Source: Syntrophus gentianae
GTDB lineage: Bacteria > Desulfobacterota > Syntrophia > Syntrophales > Syntrophaceae
DNA length: 36,638 bases
Assembly (NCBI RefSeq): GCF_900109885.1
Contig: NZ_FOBS01000030.1
Location: 1 to 36,638 of the forward strand
Direction: 5' to 3'
Of the stretch, positions 1-7,004 are shown piece by piece (positions within the stretch are counted from its first letter, which is position 1; every line of letters starts with the position of its first letter). The translations under genes and the position numbers were made by a program. The notes beneath the pieces were generated by a model. That model searched no databases. It saw only the letters and a list, made by a program, of their open reading frames with translations, and was not told the DNA's origin.

Positions 1-209
1 CCGGAGCCGGTTTCGACCGCTCTTCCAGGAATCAGTTCCAGGAAACCGCTGGGGCAAGGTTGTTGTTCCCGGAGTCTGCGTCGCCAGGCGTGGAACTGAT
101 GCCGATTGATTTGCTTTTCCCGGCAAAAGGTGGTGATGTTTAAGCCGCTTGCTGCCTGTTCCTCGATGATAGTGCGCCAATGGGCTCGTCGTTCCGCTTT
201 GGTCATCAT
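1..209 (-). CDS. tnpA: IS66-family TnpA accessory transposase protein (partial)
   Basis: The reverse strand from 209 reads MMTKAERRAHW..., a 69-residue open frame that leaves the window at its C-terminal side. The helix-turn-helix part is visible as TTFCREKQINRHQFHAWRRR, typical of the small DNA-binding TnpA of IS66 elements. A strong ribosome site GGGAGG lies at 216-221, 6 bases before the tandem ATGs (209 and 206). TnpB and the large TnpC transposase would follow outside the window. The ribosome site lies inside a long hairpin (217-248) that probably controls translation. Confidence 0.8.
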   Translation of the reverse strand, partial: MMTKAERRAHWRTIIEEQAASGLNITTFCREKQINRHQFHAWRRRLREQQPCPSGFLELIPGRAVETGS

Positions 210-216
210 GTTTTGC

Positions 217-248
217 CTCCCAATAAAGAAATCTTTCTTTGTTGGGAG
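217..248 (-). promoter_or_regulatory. Hairpin sequestering the tnpA ribosome site
   Basis: Two 15-base arms (217-231 and 234-248) are complementary except for one G-U position, with a 2-base loop. On the minus strand the 3' arm contains the tnpA Shine-Dalgarno (216-221). A transcript entering from outside the element would fold it away. The element's own promoter (-10 at 248-253) should start RNA near 241, inside the 5' arm, leaving the ribosome site free. Confidence 0.6.
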
Positions 249-276
249 CTATAACTCAGGGGATGACGGATGTGAA
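248..276 (-). promoter_or_regulatory. Probable IS66 internal promoter
   Basis: On the minus strand TTCACA (276-271) and TATAGC (253-248) are separated by 17 bases. The -35 box matches 5 of 6 and the -10 box 4 of 6 consensus positions. It lies just inside the terminal repeat and upstream of tnpA. The predicted start (about 241) falls within the hairpin arm described at 217-248. Confidence 0.45.
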
Positions 277-298
277 GATGGGTACATCGGACGCTTAC

Positions 299-558
299 GC
301 TGATATGTCCTTTTTTCGGTATAACTTACAAAAAAGGTAGAGCCGATTTGTATTAAGCTTTTCTAAGCTTTTCCCGCAGCAATTTATTCACCTTTTGTTT
401 CGAAGTAAGAGTTTTAGCATCATCGAAATCAATAATATCCCCGATTGTATGTTTCGATGTGATGCTGTATCTTTCAGTGAGAAGGGGAAAGAAAAGGTTT
501 ATATCAAAGAGAAATACGCCACGCAAAAAAATCCACCATATAAAAAAGGAGGAATAAG
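299..558. other. Gap with a minus-strand gene remnant (353 to about 530)
   Basis: The only coding-like signal is on the minus strand, an open frame without start that ends with TAA at 353-355. It reads ...FDINLFFPLLTERYS, then HTIGDIIDFDDAKTL, then KQKVNKLLREKLRKA. Composition and the basic C-terminus look like real protein, but I cannot assign a family. It is probably the 3' remnant of a gene damaged when surrounding DNA changed. An A/T-only inverted repeat (CCTTTTTT 309-316 and AAAAAAGG 330-337) lies between it and the IS66 end. Confidence 0.35.
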
Positions 559-1194
559 ATGAAAAAATATTTATCAGTTTTTTGTTTAATCATCACTATG
601 ATGGTAAGTTATGCACATGCCGGTACGGTATATACTGACCGCGCCTTATTTGAAGCGGCAGTTTCTTCATACACCATAGAAGATTTCGAGGCTTATCCTG
701 TTTCTGGCAATCCTGGTAGCGGTGCGGTGTCACAAATCAATTTTAATAACTTCTCTGTTGCATCCGTACCCGATGCAGTAAAATTATTAGATACAGAATT
801 TTTCTATTCCAGAAATACAACCTTGGGCGGAGCCAAGTATCTTTATTTAGATACCGATATCGGAAATACAGGTTCTGTGACAACCATTTCTTTCAACAGC
901 GGAATCAGCTTTTTTGGATTCGATTATACCTATAACCCAAGTTGGAATTCGCAACTTAATGTTGAAGTTGAAGGAAATTCATATACTCTGAGTGATGTTG
1001 ATAATTATGGCTATGGCTTTTGGGGTTATATCGGAAATGGTACTTATAGCACAGTCACTATTGACTCCGGAATCATCAGCGCATATGGCATTGACCAGGT
1101 TACTTTTAACGCCGTGCCTATTCCTGCTCCCATTCTGTTGCTTGGTTTTGGTTTGGCAGGATTGGCAGGGGTGAGGAAAAAATTGAAACAGTAA
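559..1194 (+). CDS. PEP-CTERM-type exoprotein (VPIPA variant)
   Basis: A 211-residue secreted protein. Residues 1-21 form a signal peptide ending AHA. The C-terminus starting at residue 186 has the three-part sorting signal of this class: VPIPAP, a hydrophobic stretch (ILLLGFGLAGLAG), and a basic tail RKKLKQ. Such proteins are recognised by an exosortase, cleaved and attached to or released at the cell surface, often with exopolysaccharide. No exosortase gene is in the window. The middle is low in Cys and rich in Tyr, Asn, Ser and Gly, with an SGISFFGFDYTY block; the function is unknown. A strong ribosome site AAGGAGG (547-553) decides the start. A terminator follows at 1222-1252. The gene is more A+T-rich than the core of the window. 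Confidence 0.8.
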   Translation: MKKYLSVFCLIITMMVSYAHAGTVYTDRALFEAAVSSYTIEDFEAYPVSGNPGSGAVSQINFNNFSVASVPDAVKLLDTEFFYSRNTTLGGAKYLYLDTDIGNTGSVTTISFNSGISFFGFDYTYNPSWNSQLNVEVEGNSYTLSDVDNYGYGFWGYIGNGTYSTVTIDSGIISAYGIDQVTFNAVPIPAPILLLGFGLAGLAGVRKKLKQ

Positions 1195-1221
1195 CTGAAC
1201 ACAGAAGCAGCATGATGACAG

Positions 1222-1252
1222 AAAGGCAGAATCAAACGGTTCTGCCTTTTTT
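1222..1252 (+). terminator. Rho-independent terminator after the exoprotein gene
   Basis: The arms AAAGGCAGAA (1222-1231) and TTCTGCCTTT (1240-1249) are perfectly complementary around an 8-base loop and are followed by T residues. Confidence 0.85.
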
Positions 1253-1266
1253 ATGGTGCGTCCAGC

Positions 1267-1431
1267 ATGGGCGCACTCATGCGGGGAGAACTGGGAATCA
1301 TCGCCCGTGAAAACTCACTGCAAACCCGGCCCATGCTCAAGGCCTACCTGGACCGGTTTTGTGAACCGCTTGTAGAAAAGACCGCGGCCAAGCTGGAAAA
1401 AGACATCCCCACATGGAAAGGGAATGCCTGA
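1267..1431 (+). CDS. Small hypothetical ORF, possible gene remnant
   Basis: A 54-residue frame starting MGALMRGELGIIAREN and ending KDIPTWKGNA. It has a helical, coding-like composition (LKAYLDRFCEPLVEKTAAK) but no clear ribosome site, and no family is recognised. It overlaps the next small frame by 19 bases, as in a coupled pair. Either both are real small genes or they are the tail of a longer gene broken at the terminator side. Confidence is low. Confidence 0.3.
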   Translation: MGALMRGELGIIARENSLQTRPMLKAYLDRFCEPLVEKTAAKLEKDIPTWKGNA

Positions 1432-1532
1432 CAACCATCGATGCCCTTCTTTCGAAAACAGGCGGCCAGAGCGAAGAGATTCGCCAGATAGTGAAGAGAC
1501 TTGAATTGGAATTGAAAAGAATGAAATCGTGA
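1413..1532 (+). CDS. Small hypothetical ORF (39 aa)
   Basis: This frame reads MERECLTTIDALLSKTGG and ends in an amphipathic helix EEIRQIVKRLELELKRMKS. It overlaps the previous small frame and sits 56 bases upstream of the Nudix gene on the same strand. No ribosome site of note and no recognised family. It could be a short coiled-coil protein or a remnant. Confidence 0.3.
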   Translation: MERECLTTIDALLSKTGGQSEEIRQIVKRLELELKRMKS

Positions 1533-1588
1533 GCGGATAAGTAAAGAAATGCCGATTCTGGTTACGGACTCATTTCAGGAGGTTATTC

Positions 1589-2035
1589 ATGAAAGTTCGC
1601 GTTTCTGCTGTTTATGAAAAGTCCGGTGAAATCCTGTGCATGAGGTACATCTATGGAGGGAAAGAGGTTTTTTCCCTGCCCGGAGGCGGAGTGGACAAGG
1701 ATCTGCCCCTTCAGGAAGTTCTTGCCAAGGAATGGAAGGAAGAGCTTGGGATAAAAGTCGACGTTGGCGACGTCATCCTGATCGGAGAAGCCCCTGCTGG
1801 GAAGCAATATCCCCGGACACTGCACATCGTTTTTGAGGTTACGGAAATCCACGGCATTCCCAAGGTGCAACCGGAAGCCACCCATTCCCTGGATGTGGTC
1901 TGGGTTCCTATCAAGAAATTATCTGACCTTCCCCTTTATCCCGATGTAGGCAAGCAGCTGTATGCCTGTTTTACCGAAGAGCCCCGTCATACCTTGACAT
2001 TCATCAGCAATTGCATGGAACGGGGCTACTGGTAG
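1589..2035 (+). CDS. Nudix hydrolase
   Basis: A 148-residue single-domain Nudix protein, a family that hydrolyses nucleoside diphosphates linked to another moiety. The Nudix box spans residues 33-55. The catalytic-helix end KEWKEELGI is present, with E51 and E52 as the metal-binding pair. The box is degenerate: the upstream Glu of the consensus is Leu and the Arg is Lys, so substrate type cannot be predicted. The ribosome site AGGAGG (1577-1582) fixes the ATG. The gene stands alone between the small ORFs and a promoter at 2104. Confidence 0.8.
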   Translation: MKVRVSAVYEKSGEILCMRYIYGGKEVFSLPGGGVDKDLPLQEVLAKEWKEELGIKVDVGDVILIGEAPAGKQYPRTLHIVFEVTEIHGIPKVQPEATHSLDVVWVPIKKLSDLPLYPDVGKQLYACFTEEPRHTLTFISNCMERGYW

Positions 2036-2103
2036 CGAATCCTTCTTCAGTCCTTTCCTCGCTTCATAGAGGACGACTCAATTGCGGATCATAAAATCTA
2101 TTC

Positions 2104-2131
2104 TTGACAAAAATGCCCGGGTTTGCATAAT
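2104..2131 (+). promoter_or_regulatory. Sigma-70-type promoter of the antiporter gene
   Basis: TTGACA (2104-2109), a 16-base spacer and CATAAT (2126-2131) make a near-consensus promoter. The predicted start near 2138 gives a leader of about 100 bases before the antiporter ATG at 2239. Confidence 0.7.
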
Positions 2132-2238
2132 GGCGCGCGTTGTTAAGATCTCGCTTCAAATGAACAGGTGATGGGGTTCGCCTTTAACCGCTTTTATTGC
2201 TGATGACTCCTGCCAAAATCTATTCAAGGAGTCATTGC

Positions 2239-3441
2239 ATGGAAGCGATTTATCTTGTCGCGGCAGGCTGGTTTTTTGCCGCCGTCTTGTCCACCGTTTT
2301 AGCCAACCGCCTGAAAATCTCTATCGCCCTGATGGAAATCATCGTCGGTTCCCTCGTCGGTTTCGCGGCTTTTCATCTTGGTTACTTCGATAAACTTGAT
2401 CTGAATGCAGACTGGATGAAATTCTGCACAGGGACCGGCGCCATGTTACTGACGTTTCTTGCCGGAGCGGAATTGAATCCTGACGTCATGAAATCCAAGA
2501 TCAAGGAAGTGTCCGTTATTGGATTGATTGGATTTTTCTCGCCTTTCATCGGCTGCTCTCTAATTTCACACTACCTGATGGGATGGGGCTTAGAAGCGAG
2601 TTTGTTGTGCGGCATCGCTTTATCGACGACATCCATGGCTGTGGTCTACGCCGTGATGCTCGAATACGGATTCAATAAAACCGATTTCGGAAAAGGAATT
2701 CTGGGAGCCTGTTTCGTCAATGACCTTGGAACCGTGATCGCCCTGGGGCTGATATTCGCGCCTTTTACCTATAAAACGATCATCTTCATTGCCGTAACGG
2801 TTCTGTTGATTTTTACCCTACGCCCGATGACGGATTTCATCGTTCGACGATTCGCATACAAAACGGCTGCCATCCGCGCGAAATGGGTCCTGTTTATCTT
2901 ATTGTCAATGGGAGTCCTGGCTTTATGGTCAGGCAGCGAACCCGTGCTGCCGGCCTATGTCTTCGGAATGATTCTGGCGAAAACCATGGAAGAAGACGGT
3001 CATTTTGTCAGAAGGCTCAGGACACTGACAATCGGCTTTCTAACCCCTCTCTATTTTCTTAGGGCCGGCGCCTTGGTGTCCATTCCGGCTCTGCTTGCGG
3101 TGCCCGGCATCTTCCTTGTACTTTTAACAGGCAAGGTTCTTACCAAGATCGTAGGCCTATACCCCGCCATTCGTCGTTTCCGGCATCGCAAAGAGGAAAA
3201 ATGGTACTATACGTTATTGATGTCCACCGGACTGACATTTGGAACCATCTCCGCTCTGTACGGTTTAACACACGACATCATCACCAAGGAACAATATTCA
3301 TTTATCGTAGGGGCAGTCATCGCGAGTGCCGTGATACCAACGTTAATCGCGAACAAATATTTTCTGCCAAGGCATCTGCTGGAAGTACCGATTCTGGATG
3401 ATCAGGCGCCAGACGAAAAGGATATTCTCAATAAACTGTAA
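2239..3441 (+). CDS. Cation/proton antiporter (Na+/H+ exchanger, CPA2-like)
   Basis: A 400-residue polytopic membrane protein with about 11-12 hydrophobic segments. It belongs to the sodium/hydrogen exchanger superfamily that swaps Na+ or K+ for protons. The family pattern is seen in the LLTFLAGAELNPDVMK region, in the conserved FVNDLGTVIALG segment in the middle, and in the VLPAYVFGMILAKTMEE turn. It lacks the C-terminal TrkA-type domains of Kef systems and ends shortly after the last helix. I start it at the ATG at 2239 because AAGGAG (2226-2231) lies 7 bases upstream; an in-frame TTG at 2197 is less likely. Its own promoter is at 2104-2131. Which cation is moved cannot be told. Confidence 0.82.
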   Translation: MEAIYLVAAGWFFAAVLSTVLANRLKISIALMEIIVGSLVGFAAFHLGYFDKLDLNADWMKFCTGTGAMLLTFLAGAELNPDVMKSKIKEVSVIGLIGFFSPFIGCSLISHYLMGWGLEASLLCGIALSTTSMAVVYAVMLEYGFNKTDFGKGILGACFVNDLGTVIALGLIFAPFTYKTIIFIAVTVLLIFTLRPMTDFIVRRFAYKTAAIRAKWVLFILLSMGVLALWSGSEPVLPAYVFGMILAKTMEEDGHFVRRLRTLTIGFLTPLYFLRAGALVSIPALLAVPGIFLVLLTGKVLTKIVGLYPAIRRFRHRKEEKWYYTLLMSTGLTFGTISALYGLTHDIITKEQYSFIVGAVIASAVIPTLIANKYFLPRHLLEVPILDDQAPDEKDILNKL

Positions 3442-3513
3442 ATCACCGCATGCTTCCCAGAGCGCCCTGAGGCGGCCTCCGTCGATTTCTACGCCCATCA
3501 CCACCTGCGAGCG

Positions 3514-3984
3514 TCATGACCGCAGGGTGGCGATCAGCCGCTGAGGGAAAAGCAGCAGGTCCAGGGCATCCTCAATGGAACGACATACCACATCGGCAGC
3601 AGCCAGGGTTGCGCCACAGGCGCCCTCGGCCAGAATCACCCCGATTCCCAAGGCGGCCACGGCAAGCATCAGGCGGTCATTGCGTCCATTGCCCATCGCC
3701 ACCGTCCATTCCGCTCCAAGGTTGCGAATGTAGTTCTCCTTGGCCCGGGCCTGATCCCCAAGGGGCAGCACATGCACCGTACAGGGCATATGGTCCAGGG
3801 CGTTTTGCACGCAACCGAAGGTATCCGCCGTGACCACATGGAGTTCCAGCTGCCCGCTCAATTGCTGCAACCGCGCACTCACCCCTTCGAGCAGGCGGCC
3901 GTCCACTGCCAGAGTGCCGTTGTAGTCCATAACCAGATACTTCAGTTGTAAAGCGCCGTATCCGGGGACGGAAATCGAAATCAT
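3514..3984 (-). CDS. HAD-superfamily phosphatase, soluble P-type ATPase-like
   Basis: A 156-residue HAD-fold protein resembling the catalytic core of P-type ATPases but without membrane segments. Motif I is DYNGT (D20 nucleophile, Asn at the usual acid/base position), motif II is TAD (52-54), the motif III lysine is K82 (ARAKEN), and motif IV is GNGRND (98-103). The Asn in motif I is shared by this soluble P-type-like group. The ribosome site AAGGAG lies 9 bases before the ATG at 3984. The upstream side abuts a broken plus-strand gene starting near 4050, so a rearrangement border lies just beyond this gene. Substrate unknown. Confidence 0.75.
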   Translation of the reverse strand: MISISVPGYGALQLKYLVMDYNGTLAVDGRLLEGVSARLQQLSGQLELHVVTADTFGCVQNALDHMPCTVHVLPLGDQARAKENYIRNLGAEWTVAMGNGRNDRLMLAVAALGIGVILAEGACGATLAAADVVCRSIEDALDLLLFPQRLIATLRS

Positions 3985-4049
3985 ATGTCACTCTCCTTCA
4001 CGGAAGGAAGGTCGGGCTGTGGGGAGGCCCCTTCGCGATCCCTCCGCGT

Positions 4050-4595
4050 GCTTTTTTCAGGAAATACGGCCTGCGCGTCCATGAGGTACCGCAGTCCTAC
4101 ACGGTAAACCTTTTTCTGCATGGCGGGATCGATGTCGCCTCCGCCATGTGGTACAACGAGTATCATACCATTCTGAATGCCGGAATTGACCCTGATGAAC
4201 TGAGCATCTTTCTGCTCAAGGATTATGGGATCGACCTGCCTGAAGATGGCCTTTACACCATTGAAAAGACATTAAAAAATGACCCGGGTCTAGCGAAGGG
4301 TTTTGCGCAGGCTTCGCTCGATGGGTGGAATTACGCTTTTGCTCATCCTGAAGAAACGCTGGATGTCGTCATCAGGTATATGCGGGAGGCAAAACTGCCA
4401 GCCGACCGGATGCACCAGAAATGGATGCTGGAGCGGTTGCGCGACCTGATCATTTCCCGGGGAAACCAGGGAGTTCTCGGCATACTTTCGCGGAGCGATT
4501 ACACAGCGGCCGGTCAGATTCTGCTCAAAAACGGAGAGATCCGGACGCTTCCCGGCTTCAAAGCATTCATGGGGCAGTTCGATGCTCAACAATAA
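4050..4595 (+). pseudogene. NMT1/THI5-like substrate-binding protein, 5'-truncated
   Basis: The open frame continues upstream of its first ATG (4146) with clear homology-like sequence: FFRKYGLRVHEVPQSYTVNL, then GGIDVASAMWYNEYHTI. These are hallmarks of the C-terminal half of periplasmic binding proteins of the THI5/NMT1 family (ABC uptake of pyrimidine or flavin-like compounds). The N-terminal half and signal peptide are missing; to the left comes the oppositely oriented HAD gene. The rest continues to GFKAFMGQFDAQQ. No permease or ATPase gene is near. It overlaps the next fragment (4582) by 14 bases, so the two were once an operon. It is non-functional as it stands. Confidence 0.75.
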
Positions 4596-4926
4596 AAGCA
4601 TCGCCTTCAAATTGATCCTGGTTATCACACTCTGCAACTGTAACATATGCATTTTTGCATCTCTTCTCGGCCACAACTACTACCGTTCCCGACTTATCCT
4701 GCGAAAAGAGCTGGTGCGCAATGCCCGCAATTTAACCATGGCGTCTGTAAACCGTGTAGAGACGGCATTGACTGCAGTAACCAAAGTTACCGAAGGTGTG
4801 GCGCGTTTCCTGGAGAATGGAAGACCGACACGCGAGGAACTTGCATCCCTGCTCAGGTCCACGCTGGCAGAAAACTCCGAGATATACGGCTGCGGTGTTG
4901 CGTTAGATACAGTCTGGAAGCTTTGA
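4582..4926 (+). pseudogene. Sensor protein N-terminus, 3'-truncated
   Basis: This 114-residue frame begins with an uncleaved membrane helix (residues 8-30, FKLILVITLCNCNICIFASL). A periplasmic helical start of Cache/sensor type follows (LRKELVRNARNLTMASVNRV, then AVTKVTEGVARFLENGRP). It stops after GCGVALDTVWKL where homology to sensor domains would be expected to continue. This looks like the head of a membrane sensor (histidine kinase, SpoIIE-like phosphatase or similar) whose signalling domains were lost. The break lies near 4905, where the convergent flavin reductase gene ends. The ATG overlaps the end of the binding-protein fragment. Confidence 0.55.
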
Positions 4927-5451
4927 CTTCATCATTTCCCTTCGATTCAACTTGCGCCCATCCACTATGAACGTTCCATCGCCAACTGCGTGAACGGTTC
5001 GCTTCTCTTTTCGTGAATTGTCAAAGTACGCAGCAACGCCTTCAAGTACCACGATATTGTGTTCTTCAATGATATCAATAATTTTACATTCGATATTCGC
5101 CAGACATTCCTTAATCAAGGGTGACCTGACATGTTTTCCTTCCACAGGAGTCAGCGCGAACCTTCCAAATTTGTCTGTGTCGGCACCGGAACATGTTCCC
5201 ACTCCAACGACTTTGTCCAGCAGGTCAACGGTGGGAATTGAAATTACACACTCCTTCGATTCTCGAAGTGCGGCATAGGAATAGTTCCATGGTCCAGTGG
5301 TTATGGCAAACCTCGGCGTAAAGTCCATCACCATGGTCCACGAGATCGTCATTATGTTGTTCTTCTTACCATCATTTGTCGTAACGAAGACAACTGGACC
5401 TGGTTCCATCAGCGTGAAAGCTTTGCTGATCGGCATTACTCTCATGAGCAC
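4903..5451 (-). CDS. Flavin reductase-like FMN-binding protein
   Basis: A 182-residue protein of the flavin reductase / FMN-binding split-barrel fold. Visible family features are the N-terminal PVVFVTTNDGKKNNIMTISW strand pair (the FMN phosphate region), an RFAITTGPWNYSY segment, and ECVISIPTVDLLDKV. It usually reduces flavin with NAD(P)H or acts as a small FMN redox protein; the partner is unknown. The start may be GTG at 5451 or ATG at 5445; GGAG at 5458-5461 favours GTG by spacing. Its C-terminus overlaps the truncated sensor fragment on the other strand, suggesting the rearrangement point touches its 3' end. Confidence 0.75.
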   Translation of the reverse strand: MLMRVMPISKAFTLMEPGPVVFVTTNDGKKNNIMTISWTMVMDFTPRFAITTGPWNYSYAALRESKECVISIPTVDLLDKVVGVGTCSGADTDKFGRFALTPVEGKHVRSPLIKECLANIECKIIDIIEEHNIVVLEGVAAYFDNSRKEKRTVHAVGDGTFIVDGRKLNRREMMKSKLPDCI

Positions 5452-6101
5452 TCGCGCTCCAATCCTGTTTGTCTAACAAGTTATTCTAAAGTTTCTGTAT
5501 ATCTCCACTTTGGTCCGTAAGCTTTAGCAAACCAGGTAATAGCCATGTGGTTATCTTATACTTCTATGATCTACCTGTTCTCCTATCTCTCTTGAATTAC
5601 AGTAAATCATTTGCAAATCTATTGACAGAAATTATGCAAAAATATTTTTCTCTGACCGGATATCATGTCAAAATTAAGATTCTTGCGAAGATGGAGATTT
5701 TCCCATGTTGTCAACACTGTCCGCACTGCACGCACTATCACTGGAAACCGTGTATGACTGTGAACAACAAAACCGATACAACATAAATGGTACCAAGCGA
5801 ATGGTCACTTTCTTGAGGATTCTACTGACGGCCTGTGATCAGTTTTTTCATGAGGAGAAAAAGCCGTCAATCCTGAGCTGCCAGGAAAGACGGCCTTTCT
5901 TCTTTGAAGAGGATTTTTTTGTTCGTTACTTGGGATTACATCTATCTATCCGCACCAAAGATTGCATCCCGAGATCGTTGATAATTTATCGAAAGACGAT
6001 TCTTTATATTTCCTCATGGTAGGGGCTCCAGTGTTGCAATTTGTACAGTTCATCCGGATGGAATCGAATAATCGCTGAAACATGGAAGAAATATTTTATC
6101 T
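5452..6101. other. A/T-rich intergenic region, 650 bp
   Basis: I see no credible gene. Plus-strand frames around 5547-5786 and 5705-6022 have no ribosome site and Cys/His/Lys-rich random composition. The one structured element is the terminator at 5855-5894. The region separates the 3' end of the MvhD/HdrA transcription unit from the flavin reductase promoter region. Confidence 0.6.
5855..5894 (-). terminator. Rho-independent terminator of the hdrA-mvhD unit
   Basis: A hairpin has outer stem GCCGTC (5863-5868) / GACGGC (5889-5894) and inner stem CCTG (5872-5875) / CAGG (5882-5885), with small AAT/AAA internal loops. On the minus strand it is followed directly by TTTTTCTC. It lies about 210 bases past the stop of the MvhD-like gene. 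A second GACGGC at 5827-5832 could pair alternatively with the same arm. Confidence 0.7.
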
Positions 6102-6944
6102 TTACGCCGTCGCTTCCTTGCCCTTTCTGACGACTGCTCTCTGGCCTTCCGGAAGAGGAGGCGGAGCAGGCTGGCCGATCAGCTTCGTCACGGCGCCGAA
6201 TTTTGGTGGACAGGCGGCAAAGCAGGTCCCGCATTTGATGCACTTTTCCTGGTCCACCACGTGAACCTGCCCCTTGGCGCTGATGATCGCCTCGACGGGG
6301 CATTTCCGGGCGCAGGTCATGCAGGCCTGGCATTTTTCCGGATCGATGTAGTACGATGGCGCTTCGCGGATTAATCTTTCCACCTCTTCTGTCGGAAACA
6401 GTCCCTCATAGAGGGTCTCGTCATGGTCGTGTACGGCCAGTTCCTTCATCTTTTCCAGCTTGAAGTAGGGAATCAGCTTGGCCATTTCCTCCAGTCGAGA
6501 CTTCAATTCAGCCTCGTCGATGCCTTCACTGCTGCCCAGAGGTCCCAACTCCTGGATCTCTCGGCTGAACTCATTCATGATCTGAGAGAAGCGGATTCCC
6601 TCACCGGCGGAGACCCATTCCAGCCTTAACCGCTTGGGGTTGATCCCGATGTGCTCCAGCAGTTTCCTGCAGAACGTCACCATGCTGTAGGCATCGTAGT
6701 TTCCCTCCGGATTGTAGTGGCAGTCGTTGATATGGCAGCCACCGACAAACACCGCGTCCTGACCGGTCAGGAAAGCCCGGAAGATGAATTTCAAGTCAAC
6801 CCTTCCGGAGCACATCACCCGGATCAATCGTATATACGTCGGATATTGGAAACGGGAAACGCCACACAGGTCCGCCCCGCCGTAACAGCACCAGTTGCAG
6901 ATAATACCCAGCATCTTCGGTTTAAAATTTGCGTCTGCACTCAT
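6102..6944 (-). CDS. MvhD/FlpD-like Fe-S subunit with C-terminal 2x[4Fe-4S] ferredoxin
   Basis: A 280-residue protein. The first ~130 residues are the MvhD (hydrogenase iron-sulfur subunit delta) domain, with a CNWCCYGGADLCGV start, VMCSGRVD, and GGCHINDCHY. In methanogens this [2Fe-2S] domain passes electrons between hydrogenase or formate dehydrogenase and HdrA. A helical linker follows, then a bacterial-type double-cluster ferredoxin: CQACMTCARKCP and CIKCGTCFAACPP. The ribosome site AAGGAGG precedes the ATG at 6944. It lies 60 bases downstream of hdrA and is certainly in the same operon. Together they probably feed electrons to or from HdrA's FAD for flavin-based bifurcation. No hydrogenase or formate dehydrogenase subunit is in the window, so the partner is elsewhere. 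Confidence 0.85.
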   Translation of the reverse strand: MSADANFKPKMLGIICNWCCYGGADLCGVSRFQYPTYIRLIRVMCSGRVDLKFIFRAFLTGQDAVFVGGCHINDCHYNPEGNYDAYSMVTFCRKLLEHIGINPKRLRLEWVSAGEGIRFSQIMNEFSREIQELGPLGSSEGIDEAELKSRLEEMAKLIPYFKLEKMKELAVHDHDETLYEGLFPTEEVERLIREAPSYYIDPEKCQACMTCARKCPVEAIISAKGQVHVVDQEKCIKCGTCFAACPPKFGAVTKLIGQPAPPPLPEGQRAVVRKGKEATA

Positions 6945-7004
6945 TCTTATCTTACCTCCTTAAATGGACCATCCCGGTTATACGGATTATGGATTGAGTT
7001 CTCT

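Larger units (their letters stand above)
1..298. mobile_element. IS66-family element, one end (truncated by window edge)
   Basis: The segment carries the start of a minus-strand IS66-type TnpA gene and ends at 280-298 in a sequence that reads GTAAGCGTCCGATGTACCC on the minus strand, which matches the GTAAGCG-type terminal repeat of IS66 elements as I remember it. The element therefore ends at 298 and the rest lies left of the window. The 8 bases 299-306 (gctgatat) would be one copy of the expected target duplication; the other copy is outside the window and cannot be checked. Confidence 0.8.

Noticed and set aside
4011-4166. Minus-strand 61-residue frame upstream of the HAD gene
   Set aside because: The plus strand here reads well as NMT1/THI5 protein sequence, so the minus frame is a shadow.
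5705-6022. Plus-strand 105-residue frame in the A/T-rich gap
   Set aside because: No ribosome site, no family resemblance, it crosses the terminator hairpin, and its composition looks non-coding.
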